Source: Candidatus Saccharimonadota bacterium (GTDB lineage Bacteria > Patescibacteriota > Saccharimonadia > Saccharimonadales > UBA4665). From it: a stretch of DNA of 64,000 bases. The stretch is taken from contig JAQBRY010000001.1 in the NCBI GenBank assembly GCA_028286245.1, positions 1 through 64,000 on the forward strand, given 5' to 3'. Positions 1-8,480 of the stretch are shown one piece after another. The stretch's first letter is position 1, and the number at the start of each line of letters is the position of its first letter. A program made the position numbers and the translations under genes. Under the pieces are notes generated by a model. The model was not told the DNA's origin and ran no database searches. It saw only the letters and a program-made list of their open reading frames with translations.

Positions 1-625
1 CGCACTAAACAGTCAACCCTGTACGTTTAACTTTGCTCCCGGCGTAGTAGATCTAGCCACCGATACCACTCACGGTACAGTCGGTGTTTATACGCCTGGC
101 GTTTATTGTATGACCGGCGCGGCCTCAATAGGAGGTGGTGGAACCATCACCTTAACCGGAGGTGGAACTTACATATTCCGAATGGATGGAGCCCTCACGT
201 CATCTGCAAACTCAATCGTTACTGCTAGTGGCGCATCAGCCTGTAATGTATGGTGGACGCCAACTTCGGCTACAACCTTGGGAGCAAACTCCACCTTTAT
301 TGGCACCGTTATCGACCCTTCCGGGGTAACTATCGGCGATACCGTTGCTTGGAATGGGCGCGCGCTGGCCTTTGGAGGCACCGTCTCCACAACCCGCGAC
401 ACAGTAAATACCGTCCCTAGCTGCTCGGCCGCTTCTGTAGCCAACCCACTGGCAGGCGCAAATGGCGCAAATGTAGCCACCACTCCAACACTTCCCAATA
501 CGGGAAGCGCTGCCGTCCACCATGACAATACGCTAATGGTAAGCGTATCTGCGATTGCACTGGCTACGGTCCTGGCAATCTACTTAAACCGTAGAGAGTT
601 ACAGTCACTCATTGGGCGCGCCTAA
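1..625 (+). CDS. Ice-binding-like (DUF3494) LPxTG surface protein, 5' partial
   Basis: Reading frame is open from base 2, so the start lies outside the window. The visible part is rich in Gly, Thr, Ser and Ala and carries hallmarks of the DUF3494/ice-binding fold: GVYCMTGAASIGGGGTITL, GTYIFRMDGALT, TTLGANSTFIGT and NGRALAFGG. This beta-solenoid family is exported and is used for ice binding or adhesion. The C-terminus has LPNTG, a hydrophobic segment and a short Arg-containing tail, a standard sortase signal, so the protein is probably linked to the cell surface. The sortase gene overlaps its 3' end, which supports this. The ligand is unknown; the ice-binding name is family-level only, and adhesion to a host cell is my inference. 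Confidence 0.85.
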   Translation, partial: ALNSQPCTFNFAPGVVDLATDTTHGTVGVYTPGVYCMTGAASIGGGGTITLTGGGTYIFRMDGALTSSANSIVTASGASACNVWWTPTSATTLGANSTFIGTVIDPSGVTIGDTVAWNGRALAFGGTVSTTRDTVNTVPSCSAASVANPLAGANGANVATTPTLPNTGSAAVHHDNTLMVSVSAIALATVLAIYLNRRELQSLIGRA

Positions 626-1247
626 AAAGCGAAAGAACGCGTTTACCCGCCATGTGTTAGGTATAGGGCTGTTGCTAGCCAGCTGCCTGGGGCTTTCAGT
701 AGTTATTGCGCTACATGGCACACAAACTTCGGTCGCAAGCCGACCACCGTCCGAGAGTACTAAACCTGCAGCCTTAGCACCCCCAGTTTCTACCGTGCCC
801 AACATCGGGCTGCCTTCACGGTTAGTTATTCCAAAACTACAGATCGATGCCTCGGTTAAATACATGGGCACTACAGCCTCAGGCGAAATGGAGGTACCAA
901 CCACTATTGTCGATGTAGGCTGGTACAAGTATGGCGCCCTTCCGGGTAACACCGGTACCGCCGTAATGGCTGGACACATTGATGGACCCAAGGGGCAACC
1001 GGCGATTTTTGCTAACATATCAAAGCTACAAGCCGGCGACACATTGTCGGTAGTCGACAGCGCCGGCAGAGCGACCTCATTTGTAGTGACAGGATCAAAA
1101 GTATACGAACAGAACGAAAAACCTCAAGAAGTTTTTAACAGTAGCTCCGGCGCACACCTCAATTTAATCACCTGTGCCGGAGACTGGGATTCGAGCAGCC
1201 GTCACTTCCTAGAGCGGCTGGTAATATTTACCGATAAAGCTACTTAA
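612..1247 (+). CDS. Sortase (LPxTG transpeptidase)
   Basis: A 211-residue sortase that cleaves an LPxTG-like signal and joins the protein to a surface nucleophile. A basic N-terminus precedes one membrane segment (about residues 15-35), a Pro/Ser linker and the beta-barrel domain. The catalytic triad is visible: His122 in AGHID, Cys188 in LITCAGDW and Arg202 in LERLVIF. The likely start is TTG at 612, which overlaps the upstream surface-protein gene by 14 bases, so the two are probably translationally coupled and the LPNTG protein is its obvious substrate. Short class E/F-like sortases of this type are common in Actinobacteria. The exact class cannot be settled by eye. Confidence 0.9.
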   Translation: MGAPKKRKNAFTRHVLGIGLLLASCLGLSVVIALHGTQTSVASRPPSESTKPAALAPPVSTVPNIGLPSRLVIPKLQIDASVKYMGTTASGEMEVPTTIVDVGWYKYGALPGNTGTAVMAGHIDGPKGQPAIFANISKLQAGDTLSVVDSAGRATSFVVTGSKVYEQNEKPQEVFNSSSGAHLNLITCAGDWDSSSRHFLERLVIFTDKAT

Positions 1248-1268
1248 CGGCCCCTCCACTTATTTTGA

Positions 1269-1274
1269 TATAGT
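1269..1274 (+). promoter_or_regulatory. -10 box TATAGT, leaderless start
   Basis: TATAGT begins exactly 12 bases before the ATG at 1281, which would place transcription start on the A of the start codon. Confidence 0.5.
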
Positions 1275-1280
1275 AATGGC

Positions 1281-1739
1281 ATGAGAACTATACACAGAGA
1301 CATAGTCGGTGCCTTTATTTTTTCGAGGGATAACAAAGTACTTCTGGGGCAGAGCATTAAAGGCGGCGTATACCAGAATCTGTGGGTGGTACCCGGTGGC
1401 GGTATCGAGGATGGCGAAACTAAACTCGAAGCACTCATCAGAGAAATCCAAGAAGAGGTCGGCCTCGATATTCGCAAGGCGGGTATCGAACAGCTAACGC
1501 ATGTTAGTAAGGGCCAAAGCGAAAAAATCCTCCGGGGTACCGGTGAACGTGTTATTGTCGTTATGACGTTTTATGACTTTAAGGTTAGCCTACCGTTCGT
1601 GGCATCCAAGCTGCCTCTCCGCAGCGAAGATGATTTTACTGATGCTACCTGGTTCAGTCCTGAAGAAATTGAAACCCTGATGTTAGGACCTCCCACTGCA
1701 GCCGTATTAGAACACCTAAGTTTTCTACAGACTAAATGA
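1281..1739 (+). CDS. Nudix hydrolase
   Basis: A 152-residue single-domain Nudix protein that hydrolyses a nucleoside diphosphate linked to another group. The Nudix box G-x5-E-x7-REUxEExGU is complete at residues 40-62, including REIQEEVGL, so metal-binding glutamates are intact. The N-terminal strand (RDIVGAFIFSRDNKVLL) and the GGVYQNLWVVPGGGIE approach are typical. Substrate cannot be read from the sequence; housecleaning of damaged nucleotides is the usual guess. It stands alone with its own leaderless promoter, and TGA is its stop. Confidence 0.9.
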   Translation: MRTIHRDIVGAFIFSRDNKVLLGQSIKGGVYQNLWVVPGGGIEDGETKLEALIREIQEEVGLDIRKAGIEQLTHVSKGQSEKILRGTGERVIVVMTFYDFKVSLPFVASKLPLRSEDDFTDATWFSPEEIETLMLGPPTAAVLEHLSFLQTK

Positions 1740-1804
1740 AAGCCCTGGACTAAGACTGCGTACACATGGCACGCAGCTGAGTATACTAAAAACTATTTTT
1801 ATGA

Positions 1805-1810
1805 TATTGT
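1805..1810 (+). promoter_or_regulatory. -10 box TATTGT, leaderless start
   Basis: TATTGT starts 12 bases before the ATG at 1817; no Shine-Dalgarno sequence lies between. Confidence 0.4.
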
Positions 1811-1816
1811 CATTAT

Positions 1817-2389
1817 ATGAATAAATTTGAGCAATTACTTTCTCGAAGGAGAGAGCAGCAAATGCAACTTGCTGTGGAGAAAGCAGCCGAGCTAGCTACG
1901 AAAGCTGTGACTGAAGCAACTATAAATTTGCTCCCCTATCCTGACGGGAGAAATCTAAATGATATTTTCGGTGAGCAATCAGTCATTGTTGAAGAATTTG
2001 TTGACATGCTGACTAACCAAAGTAAATTTGGCGGTATTGTAATCAATAGTCGTCTACGCGGGTATAAAATAGGACGACGAGTACCAGATCCCCAACGCAC
2101 TGATAACAAATCTACGAGGGACGTGTACTTATGCTCTGATAAGACGCTACGCGAGCACGTTCAAGATACGCACACTCTTGCTGGCACTACACGAGTAGTC
2201 CAACCCCTCCAGCCTGGTCTTATCGAAACTGGCAAATACGAATACTCTGGATGGAATGAGGGCTACGTTGATAGTGACAGCAGGACTGGAAACGGATCAC
2301 CTATATTCACATTTACCGCATATCCTATTGAAGAGATACTTCTCGATTACGCCCAAAACGCGCTGCCAGAATACCGCGTAGAAGCTTGA
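1817..2389 (+). CDS. Hypothetical protein, 190 aa
   Basis: Not recognised. A soluble, charged protein with a helical N-terminal third (about residues 1-40, rich in Glu, Gln, Arg and Ala) followed by a mixed region with many Asp, Gly and Tyr. No signal peptide, membrane segment or metal motif is seen. It is monocistronic, with a -10 box 12 bases before the ATG. The local sequence is somewhat more AT-rich than its neighbours. The following 190 bases (2390-2568) hold no gene I can support. Confidence 0.6.
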   Translation: MNKFEQLLSRRREQQMQLAVEKAAELATKAVTEATINLLPYPDGRNLNDIFGEQSVIVEEFVDMLTNQSKFGGIVINSRLRGYKIGRRVPDPQRTDNKSTRDVYLCSDKTLREHVQDTHTLAGTTRVVQPLQPGLIETGKYEYSGWNEGYVDSDSRTGNGSPIFTFTAYPIEEILLDYAQNALPEYRVEA

Positions 2390-2568
2390 GAAGCGCGCAT
2401 CGATATTCATATTCTTATTTAAGAACAAAAGCGTACGCATTATGCCAGCCGCACAAGACATTGGCGGATATTAACTCATACTTGAGATTATAAGCAGTAC
2501 CGGTTTGCCTGCTTTATACTATATTGTTCGATGTGACAAATCTTACTCATAATAAGTTTAGGGTACTG

Positions 2569-2574
2569 TACACT
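2569..2574 (+). promoter_or_regulatory. -10 box TACACT
   Basis: TACACT starts 13 bases before the ATG at 2582, close to the 12-base leaderless spacing seen elsewhere in the window. Confidence 0.4.
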
Positions 2575-2581
2575 GAGCCTT

Positions 2582-3460
2582 ATGAAGAGCAAGTACGATG
2601 TATACCAGCCCAGTAAGCTCATCCAAGATTTTCACGCAGCGCCGGACTCGTACTACGAGTCGGATGACATTACTATCTCGCCTTTTACCAAGGTAGGCGC
2701 ACTGTCGGACAAAGCTGAGACAAACGTCACTAGCGGTCCGACCTTTCAGAGTTACGTGCAGCCACCGCGTCAGCCAGTTTTTGCGCCTGGTTTTTCTTTT
2801 GCCGATTTTTTGAATCGGCGCAACAAGCCGCAATCACGCAAGATTACTGTCAAAACCGACGAGGATGATAACCTAGCGACGCATAATGAGCTAGCCAAGG
2901 TTTTTAGCGGCATGATTGCACAGACATATAGAAGTATCATCAAGTTTGTAAAAAAATATTATTTTTTGACACTCGCAAGTTGCAAACGAGCCCTCTACAC
3001 CGGGACGAGCCGGGGACCGAGAGCAATTGTTGCTGCATCAGCACTATTCCTACTGGTGCTACTCGGGCTTTACAGTACGGCCATTGCACCAAAAATAAAC
3101 CGCAAGCCAACACCGGCGAATCTAATGACTACTAATTCATCGTCTACAGCCGGTAGTGGCCAGCCCAAGAACTCATCTGCTGGCAACACCTCTACCCACG
3201 GCACTAATGGTGGCACCACATCCAGCAATTCGAGCAGCGCTCAGGCGGCAACACACCAGCCGACTACAACGACTACACTGCCCTCGACCCAGACACCGGC
3301 AGTCGGTGGGTACGGTGGTGGCGCACCGGTCAGTAGCGATGTGCCCGCTGGCATTCCCGGCGTCACCACGCCCGTGCCTGCAACCATACCGGGCCAAAGT
3401 GTCGACTCTGACGGTAAGCCAGTAGTCGTAACGAGCCCAATCACCATAACTCTTAACTAA
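2582..3460 (+). CDS. Single-pass membrane protein with Ser/Thr/Pro-rich outer region
   Basis: Not recognised by family. The 292 residues divide into a hydrophilic N-terminal part (1-145, probably cytoplasmic), one membrane helix (about 148-168, AIVAASALFLLVLLGLY), and a low-complexity Ser, Thr, Pro, Gly and Asn-rich tail to the end, likely outside the cell and possibly a stalk. The basic residues before the helix and the absence of a cleavage site suggest an N-in anchor. No enzyme motif is visible. Confidence 0.65.
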   Translation: MKSKYDVYQPSKLIQDFHAAPDSYYESDDITISPFTKVGALSDKAETNVTSGPTFQSYVQPPRQPVFAPGFSFADFLNRRNKPQSRKITVKTDEDDNLATHNELAKVFSGMIAQTYRSIIKFVKKYYFLTLASCKRALYTGTSRGPRAIVAASALFLLVLLGLYSTAIAPKINRKPTPANLMTTNSSSTAGSGQPKNSSAGNTSTHGTNGGTTSSNSSSAQAATHQPTTTTTLPSTQTPAVGGYGGGAPVSSDVPAGIPGVTTPVPATIPGQSVDSDGKPVVVTSPITITLN

Positions 3461-3509
3461 TAAACGCTTCTGCTTGCAATACATCGACATGCGATTACAA
3501 TCATTTGTA

Positions 3510-4079
3510 ATGCGTCGACCTAGACTATTTTCTTCAAAATCAAACTATCAAAATAAGGACGGTATTGGAGTCGATGCGCCCATGGGAACGGAATTTATGA
3601 TCCTAGAAGGCGTGTTGGGGCTGCGCGAAAAACTACATGCTGACCCAGCTTTTAGAGAATCATTTGCGCAGACTATGCAGGAGGCGCTCCTCCGCAGCGG
3701 CGTCATAAACAGAGAAGAAAGCCTGGCTAATACACAAGCGTACGGTGACGATGGCTCTGTTAGTCAGACATTGCCAGATGCAGTACATGAACGTCGTGCA
3801 GAACTGTTTTTTGATGTTTTGCGTCTGGTTGCCTCACTCGGCGAGAGTAGCGCAGAGGGAACAGATACATCAGTAGTTGCCCAGGATTTTGCAAATGCCC
3901 TAAGGTATGAGATCGGTACAGCAGTCGCGGGAGCCTACCAAGCCGGTAACGAAGCAATCCCCTACCTGCTCCAGGACGAACGCGCCCTTGGTGCATCTCT
4001 CCCGGGCATAGGTATGATTGTCGTTGTAGACCGCCTAAAAACTGCAAACATAACTAAAATAGGGGACATAGAAGTTTAA
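3510..4079 (+). CDS. Hypothetical protein, about 189 aa
   Basis: Not recognised. A soluble, mainly helical, acidic protein. The frame is open from a TTG at 3474 and has ATGs at 3489 and 3510. I chose 3510 because TACAAT at 3496-3501 lies just upstream and would make a short-leader or leaderless transcript. No membrane segment or catalytic motif is seen. The C-terminus (GIGMIVVVDRLKTANITKIG) looks like a small beta hairpin. Confidence 0.55.
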   Translation: MRRPRLFSSKSNYQNKDGIGVDAPMGTEFMILEGVLGLREKLHADPAFRESFAQTMQEALLRSGVINREESLANTQAYGDDGSVSQTLPDAVHERRAELFFDVLRLVASLGESSAEGTDTSVVAQDFANALRYEIGTAVAGAYQAGNEAIPYLLQDERALGASLPGIGMIVVVDRLKTANITKIGDIEV

Positions 4080-4138
4080 CCAACCACACCTGCATCATCT
4101 AAAATACGCCGTAAGTCGTCATAGCTGTCGGAAAGTAG

Positions 4139-4144
4139 TATAAT
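4139..4144 (+). promoter_or_regulatory. -10 box TATAAT
   Basis: A consensus TATAAT ends 9 bases before the ATG at 4154, implying a leader of about three bases. Confidence 0.5.
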
Positions 4145-4153
4145 TCCTGCCAT

Positions 4154-5083
4154 ATGGCACTCTACAAAAACAATGCAGGCGCCCTCACTGCCATTAACGA
4201 AGTCAGGATTGAGCTTGAGCGTGATATTCAACGGCTGAGCGAGCAAAACCTTGATGCAATTTTTGGCCTTGAATTTGTAGCCACAGAATTTGAGCACAAT
4301 GGGCTGCGGCTTGATTCGGTGGCGTTTGACCGCAGTACAAATTCGTTTGTCATCATCGAGTACAAACGCGATAAAAGTTTTAGCGTGGTAGATCAAGGCT
4401 ATGCTTACTTGGCGCTGCTACTCAACAACAAGGCCGAATTTATTTTGCTCTACAACGAAAACACCGGGCGACAGCTCACGAAAGCAGCCGTTGACTGGAC
4501 CCAGTCACGCGTAATTTTTGTGGCTCAGAACTTTACCATTCATCAGCAACAGGCCATTAATTTTAAGGACATGCCCATCGAACTGTGGCAGGTCAAATGG
4601 TACGACAATCACACAATATTATTTAACCAACTCAAAGCCAGCGACAAAACCGAATCCATAAAAACCGTCACCCGTGACTCAACGGTTCAATCCGTGAGCA
4701 ATGAGGTTAAGGTATACAACGTGGCCGATCATTTTACCGGTGCTAAAAGTAGTACCTACGAACTCTATGAGTTATTACGCGACAAGGTACTGGCACTAGC
4801 ACCAAGTGTGCACGAAAATCCACGCGGAAATTACATAGGGTTTTCTCTCCGCGAAAACGGCAATGACACTTTTGTGTATACACAGATTCAAGTTGGCGCT
4901 ATAAAGCTGATTATCCCGCGTATCCGGCCTGAGGATGTTAACGATCCGCTTGGCGCTATTGAATATAAAAAGAATAGTTTCGAAAACAAGAACACGCCGG
5001 AAAGTATACTCAGCGTCCGTACCGAAGCCGACACCGACTACGCCGTCAGTATCCTGCGCCAAGTCCTCGAGCTTAAGTTCTAG
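4154..5083 (+). CDS. PD-(D/E)XK nuclease-like protein with C-terminal DUF5655-type domain
   Basis: The 309-residue protein has an N-terminal restriction-endonuclease-like fold: Asp54 in LRLDSVAFD, then Glu69 and Lys71 in FVIIEYKR, followed by VVDQGYAYL, which is the usual order in NucS/DUF91-like and related nucleases. The C-terminal third (about 195-305) resembles the DUF5655 domain often attached to such nucleases. Whether it cuts DNA, and which DNA, is not shown. No methyltransferase or helicase sits beside it, so it does not look like part of a restriction system. It is a lone gene with its own promoter. Confidence 0.75.
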   Translation: MALYKNNAGALTAINEVRIELERDIQRLSEQNLDAIFGLEFVATEFEHNGLRLDSVAFDRSTNSFVIIEYKRDKSFSVVDQGYAYLALLLNNKAEFILLYNENTGRQLTKAAVDWTQSRVIFVAQNFTIHQQQAINFKDMPIELWQVKWYDNHTILFNQLKASDKTESIKTVTRDSTVQSVSNEVKVYNVADHFTGAKSSTYELYELLRDKVLALAPSVHENPRGNYIGFSLRENGNDTFVYTQIQVGAIKLIIPRIRPEDVNDPLGAIEYKKNSFENKNTPESILSVRTEADTDYAVSILRQVLELKF

Positions 5084-5091
5084 ACTTTTGT

Positions 5092-5097
5092 TATACT
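5092..5097 (+). promoter_or_regulatory. -10 box TATACT, leaderless start
   Basis: TATACT starts 12 bases before the ATG at 5104. Confidence 0.55.
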
Positions 5098-5103
5098 TAC
5101 CGC

Positions 5104-5682
5104 ATGTATAAAGCCCTCATTTTTGATTTTTTTGGAGTATTTTGCCCAGATATTTCATTTGACTGGCTTAAGCAATCAGTCCCCGATTATCAGGCAATAC
5201 TTCCCGAATATAAGGCACTCTGCGCTAAGAGTGATTACGGCCTGATTAGCAGGGCAGATTTTACTGATGGCCTCTCGAAATTATCGGGCATCCCGGCTGC
5301 CGATATAGCCAGTAGTATTCAGGGTAACATTATTATTAAACAAGACCTCGTGTCGTTTGTGCAGCAACTGCGCAGTAGTGGCTACAAAATTGCCTGTCTG
5401 TCTAACGGCACAGTGGAATGGACGCAAAAAGTAATTGATGACAATGGGCTCACCGAACTTTTTGATCAAACCGTGATATCCGGAGATGTTGGTGTAATTA
5501 AACCAAGCCCGGCAATTTACAAGGTCACCCTGAAGCGGCTGGGCGTTACGGCCAGCCAGGCTGTTTTTGTTGACGACAGGGCAGTGAATACGGAAGCAGC
5601 CGAGGCATGCGGCATAAAAAGCTTTTTATTTACCGATACACAAAAATTAATAGCAGAATTAAAAGCAGCAGGTATTAGCTAA
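5104..5682 (+). CDS. HAD-family hydrolase
   Basis: A 192-residue class IA haloacid dehalogenase-like protein. Motif I is DFFGVF (Asp8 nucleophile); the second acid of the usual DxD is replaced by Phe, as also seen in some YihX-like members. Motif II is CLSNG, motif III the lysine in GVIKPSPAIYK, and motif IV VFVDDRAVN. It probably removes phosphate from a small metabolite, but the substrate is unknown. The loss of the second aspartate makes phosphatase activity less certain. It is the first gene of a two-gene unit with the 2H phosphoesterase. Confidence 0.85.
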   Translation: MYKALIFDFFGVFCPDISFDWLKQSVPDYQAILPEYKALCAKSDYGLISRADFTDGLSKLSGIPAADIASSIQGNIIIKQDLVSFVQQLRSSGYKIACLSNGTVEWTQKVIDDNGLTELFDQTVISGDVGVIKPSPAIYKVTLKRLGVTASQAVFVDDRAVNTEAAEACGIKSFLFTDTQKLIAELKAAGIS

Positions 5683-6237
5683 ATGACTGTCGTCAAGCAA
5701 ACACAAGAATTTTCGCTCTGTCTTTTTCCCGAAGCAGACTGGTCAAATAAACTACTCGCATTTCGGTCCCAGCTCGCGGACTCGCCCTACCGAGATGATC
5801 CTCCACACATGACCCTACTTCGCGGTATCACAGCCCCTATGCCGCTCGACGATACCGAGCTAATTCAGGCCATACAAAGTATAACTAGGATTGAAAGCAC
5901 GCTGCCAATGGTTGCTACCGTCAGTGACGTAGCAAACAAAAGTAACCATCTGTACAGCTCTTCGAGCGGGCTTCTCCTTGAACCAGAAGCGGCGCTGACT
6001 GTCTTTCGTCGCAGGCTGACCAGCAGCCTGCAGGAACACGGCTTTTTTATAGAGCAGGCTGAACTAGATAGCTTCCTAGCGCACATTACCATACGTTTGG
6101 GCGTTCCACTCCATGGAGAACTGCTCGCGCATGCTAAAGATAAGTTCGTAGGTACAACAGTCAATTTAACGAGCTGGGCTATATTTAGACTTGAGCTTAA
6201 TGATGAAGCTAGGCAGATGCGACAAGTACAGCCCTAA
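5683..6237 (+). CDS. 2H phosphoesterase / 2'-5' RNA ligase-like protein
   Basis: A 184-residue LigT-like protein. Two H-x-T motifs are present, HMT at residues 42-44 and HIT at 134-136, about 90 residues apart as the two-lobed fold requires. Members cleave or join 2',5'-phosphodiester or cyclic phosphate bonds in RNA or nucleotides. Its ATG directly follows the stop codon of the HAD gene, so the two are co-translated. The specific substrate cannot be inferred. Confidence 0.8.
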   Translation: MTVVKQTQEFSLCLFPEADWSNKLLAFRSQLADSPYRDDPPHMTLLRGITAPMPLDDTELIQAIQSITRIESTLPMVATVSDVANKSNHLYSSSSGLLLEPEAALTVFRRRLTSSLQEHGFFIEQAELDSFLAHITIRLGVPLHGELLAHAKDKFVGTTVNLTSWAIFRLELNDEARQMRQVQP

Positions 6238-6250
6238 CCGGGTTATTTGT

Positions 6251-6256
6251 TACTAT
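6251..6256 (+). promoter_or_regulatory. -10 box TACTAT, leaderless start
   Basis: TACTAT starts 12 bases before the ATG at 6263, which favours this start over the upstream ATG at 6191 inside the previous gene. Confidence 0.5.
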
Positions 6257-6262
6257 GTAAGC

Positions 6263-7003
6263 ATGCTCGACAAAATTGTAGGTAAGTATTCAATTGTTAA
6301 AAACCGTACGGTTAACGTTAACTACACGCCTGTAGATGCTATTACCAGCAGCAAAATCACAAACCCGGGCGGTGCCTATCTAACCGTATTATTCCCACCA
6401 TGGCACGGCGGTGTCGCCGTATACGACAAACTAACACGGCGCTTAGTAAAAAATGGTTCGGCCGTGCTTGCCTACAAGTTTCATGGTCAAATCTTGCAAC
6501 CCGACGTCCAAATGGTTATCAAATCTTACGAACATATCCAAAAAACAGTTACTAACAAAATTCACGAACTCGTAGAAAAATATAGTTATCAGTACGTGGA
6601 CCTCACGGCTTGTAGCCTGGGTAATGTTGCACTCTTGTTGGTGGCCAGTACGTATCCTGATTTCCGAAAGGCAACGTTAATAGTGTCCGGCAGTACCTTG
6701 GCGCGTGACATGTGGGAGGGTAGTCGAACAGGGATTATTAGGCAGCAATTTGAAGCTACAGGAATAACCGAATCAATGCTTAGCAAAGCCTGGGCCAATT
6801 TAGCACCTTCGAGCCATGTAGCAGCGCTTGCCGGCAAAGAAGTTACTATGTATATATCCGGCACCGACAAAGTTATACCGGCACGCTATCAGCAGGAGAT
6901 GGCCGACGCCGTGCTAGCCGTCAACCCTAAAACACGCGTCTACGTATATGCAAGAGGTCATGTAGCCAGCGTTGCAGGCTATGGTCTTCATGGTAAGTTA
7001 TAA
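6263..7003 (+). CDS. Alpha/beta-hydrolase fold protein
   Basis: The protein has 246 residues from the ATG at 6263. It shows the order of an alpha/beta hydrolase: a first strand and turn (VLFPPWHGG), a nucleophile elbow TACSLGN, an acidic residue in SGTDKVIP and a histidine in YARGHVAS. The elbow is A-C-S-L-G rather than G-x-S-x-G, still compatible with a serine nucleophile. No signal peptide or membrane helix. Substrate unknown; esterase or carboxylesterase-like is as far as I would go. The 60 bases to the convergent PAS gene contain only AT-rich sequence and an imperfect inverted repeat. Confidence 0.7.
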   Translation: MLDKIVGKYSIVKNRTVNVNYTPVDAITSSKITNPGGAYLTVLFPPWHGGVAVYDKLTRRLVKNGSAVLAYKFHGQILQPDVQMVIKSYEHIQKTVTNKIHELVEKYSYQYVDLTACSLGNVALLLVASTYPDFRKATLIVSGSTLARDMWEGSRTGIIRQQFEATGITESMLSKAWANLAPSSHVAALAGKEVTMYISGTDKVIPARYQQEMADAVLAVNPKTRVYVYARGHVASVAGYGLHGKL

Positions 7004-7063
7004 AAATAAGCACCACTTTGTAAAATAATAATTAATTATTTGAACAGACGCTGAGTGGGTGCT

Positions 7064-7519
7064 CTAAGAACGTTTTTTGGCAATGATGTTCTGGGCTTCT
7101 ATGAGTGTGTCCACTATTTGCGAAACATCTTCAGTTGCATGTACTACGTACAGTAGTTCACCTTTGGCGTTAAAAACTGGAGAATTCGTAATTCGCCACC
7201 ATCGCTCCATATACTTTCCTTTGTGGTTAGGTGGCAGTTTGATGTCATATCGCTGCACAGGAATAGTATGAGACGCTCCATGACGGAGAACATAGTCAAA
7301 CGATTCTCTCATATTATTAATGCCCTTGGCTTTTGCTGTAACCGGATTTTCCGGAAATACTTCTGCAATATTTCGTCCTACGAGATCTGACGGTTCACTA
7401 AAAGTAAGTTCATAATAGTAGTCGGTGGCTGCCACGATTGTTAAGTCAGGAGTCAAAACTAAAAGTGCTGTAGGTAAAGAACTGAAAATAGTTTTAGTAT
7501 CGAGAGAAGGCTTACTCAT
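7064..7519 (-). CDS. Stand-alone PAS domain protein
   Basis: A 151-residue cytosolic protein made of one PAS domain: SSLPTALLVLTPDLTIVAA, then DLVGRNIAEVFPEN, and a C-terminal VFNAKGELLYVVHATEDV strand. Such domains bind small ligands or cofactors and usually sit before a kinase or cyclase; here no output domain follows, so it may act by binding a partner. No cofactor residue can be assigned. It is divergent from the methyltransferase at 7663 across a 143-base AT-rich region. Confidence 0.8.
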   Translation of the reverse strand: MSKPSLDTKTIFSSLPTALLVLTPDLTIVAATDYYYELTFSEPSDLVGRNIAEVFPENPVTAKAKGINNMRESFDYVLRHGASHTIPVQRYDIKLPPNHKGKYMERWWRITNSPVFNAKGELLYVVHATEDVSQIVDTLIEAQNIIAKKRS

Positions 7520-7650
7520 GGCGTACTCACTTGTGTTATATTTACAACTGTACGCCAGTTAATATTTGTTATCTAGACTGGTATTTGTCACCCTATATTT
7601 CTAAATAGTATACCTTATATACCAAACTCGTATTTATCATTAGTATATGT

Positions 7651-7656
7651 TATTAT
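7651..7656 (+). promoter_or_regulatory. -10 box TATTAT, leaderless start
   Basis: TATTAT starts 12 bases before the ATG at 7663, within a very AT-rich divergent promoter region (7520-7662). Confidence 0.45.
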
Positions 7657-7662
7657 AGTATA

Positions 7663-8454
7663 ATGAAAACTTACGTTACTTCCGAATACGCTGATATAAT
7701 TTTGGCTTCAGCGGAAACGGAATTGTTAACACACCCTGCGGCAGCTGCAGTCATGAAAGAATTTCCGCAGACTTTTGATATTCCCACGCTGCCCGACGGC
7801 CATAGACCATCCATATCAGCACCTGTACTGGAAGCAGTAGGCCACATCGGCGCTGCCCCAAAACGAATCCTAGACCTCGGTAGCGGCGAAGGCACGCAAG
7901 GTATTTACCTAGCGACACTTGGGCACGATGTTACGGCTATAGATAGTCCCTCCAATGCTGCATACAGCAACAATTGGGCTCAGGAGCTCGGCATTCAGAA
8001 TAACTACAGAGCTTTTACGGGAGATGCACGTAAGATCCCGAGTACAGAAAAGTTTGACGTTGTCATGGCGCTCAGCCTGCTGCACTTTTTTGATGCTGCG
8101 GATATTAGTTTAACCGTTAGTGGCATTCAAAATGCCACCCGTAGCGGCGGCCTCAATGTTTTTACTGTTTATGGAGAAGATAACCCTCCTCAAGAGATGA
8201 TGCCACCAAGAAACCTCAAACAGCTATTCCCCCGTGGTATGTTACGCGGTATGTACGGCAGCAATTGGCAAATATTACGGGACGAAGAAGGTATGGCCAC
8301 AAGAGCTGTTAAGCGTGACTATCTCCAGGCGAATGCAGTCCTAATACCCACCATCTGTGAACTTATCACTCGCAAGACGGCCGAGCCGGCACCCGTTACC
8401 AGTGCAATTTCATTCAACGCTTCCCGCACCGGACAAATAGTCATCCGTCGCTAA
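7663..8454 (+). CDS. Class I SAM-dependent methyltransferase
   Basis: A 263-residue Rossmann-fold methyltransferase. Motif I is RILDLGSGEGTQG, followed by a strand ending in an acidic residue (GHDVTAIDS), and motif IV FDVVMALSLLHFF. These bind S-adenosylmethionine. The first 65 residues are an extra helical region. The arrangement resembles TehB-like small-molecule methyltransferases, but the substrate is not evident. It has its own promoter and converges on the DsbA-like gene. Confidence 0.85.
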   Translation: MKTYVTSEYADIILASAETELLTHPAAAAVMKEFPQTFDIPTLPDGHRPSISAPVLEAVGHIGAAPKRILDLGSGEGTQGIYLATLGHDVTAIDSPSNAAYSNNWAQELGIQNNYRAFTGDARKIPSTEKFDVVMALSLLHFFDAADISLTVSGIQNATRSGGLNVFTVYGEDNPPQEMMPPRNLKQLFPRGMLRGMYGSNWQILRDEEGMATRAVKRDYLQANAVLIPTICELITRKTAEPAPVTSAISFNASRTGQIVIRR

Positions 8455-8480
8455 TCTGTAAAATTACTTGCGAGTGCTAG

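Noticed and set aside
605-1042. Long reading frames antisense to real genes, for example opposite the sortase, AspRS and MMPL genes
   Set aside because: They lack family features, and their composition is explained by the codon bias of the genes on the other strand.
4154-5083. Restriction-modification or defence locus
   Set aside because: The nuclease-like protein has no methyltransferase or helicase beside it; the methyltransferase at 7663 looks like a small-molecule type.
7004-7063. Intrinsic terminator between the hydrolase and PAS genes
   Set aside because: Only an imperfect, widely spaced inverted repeat is visible; the pairing is too poor to call.
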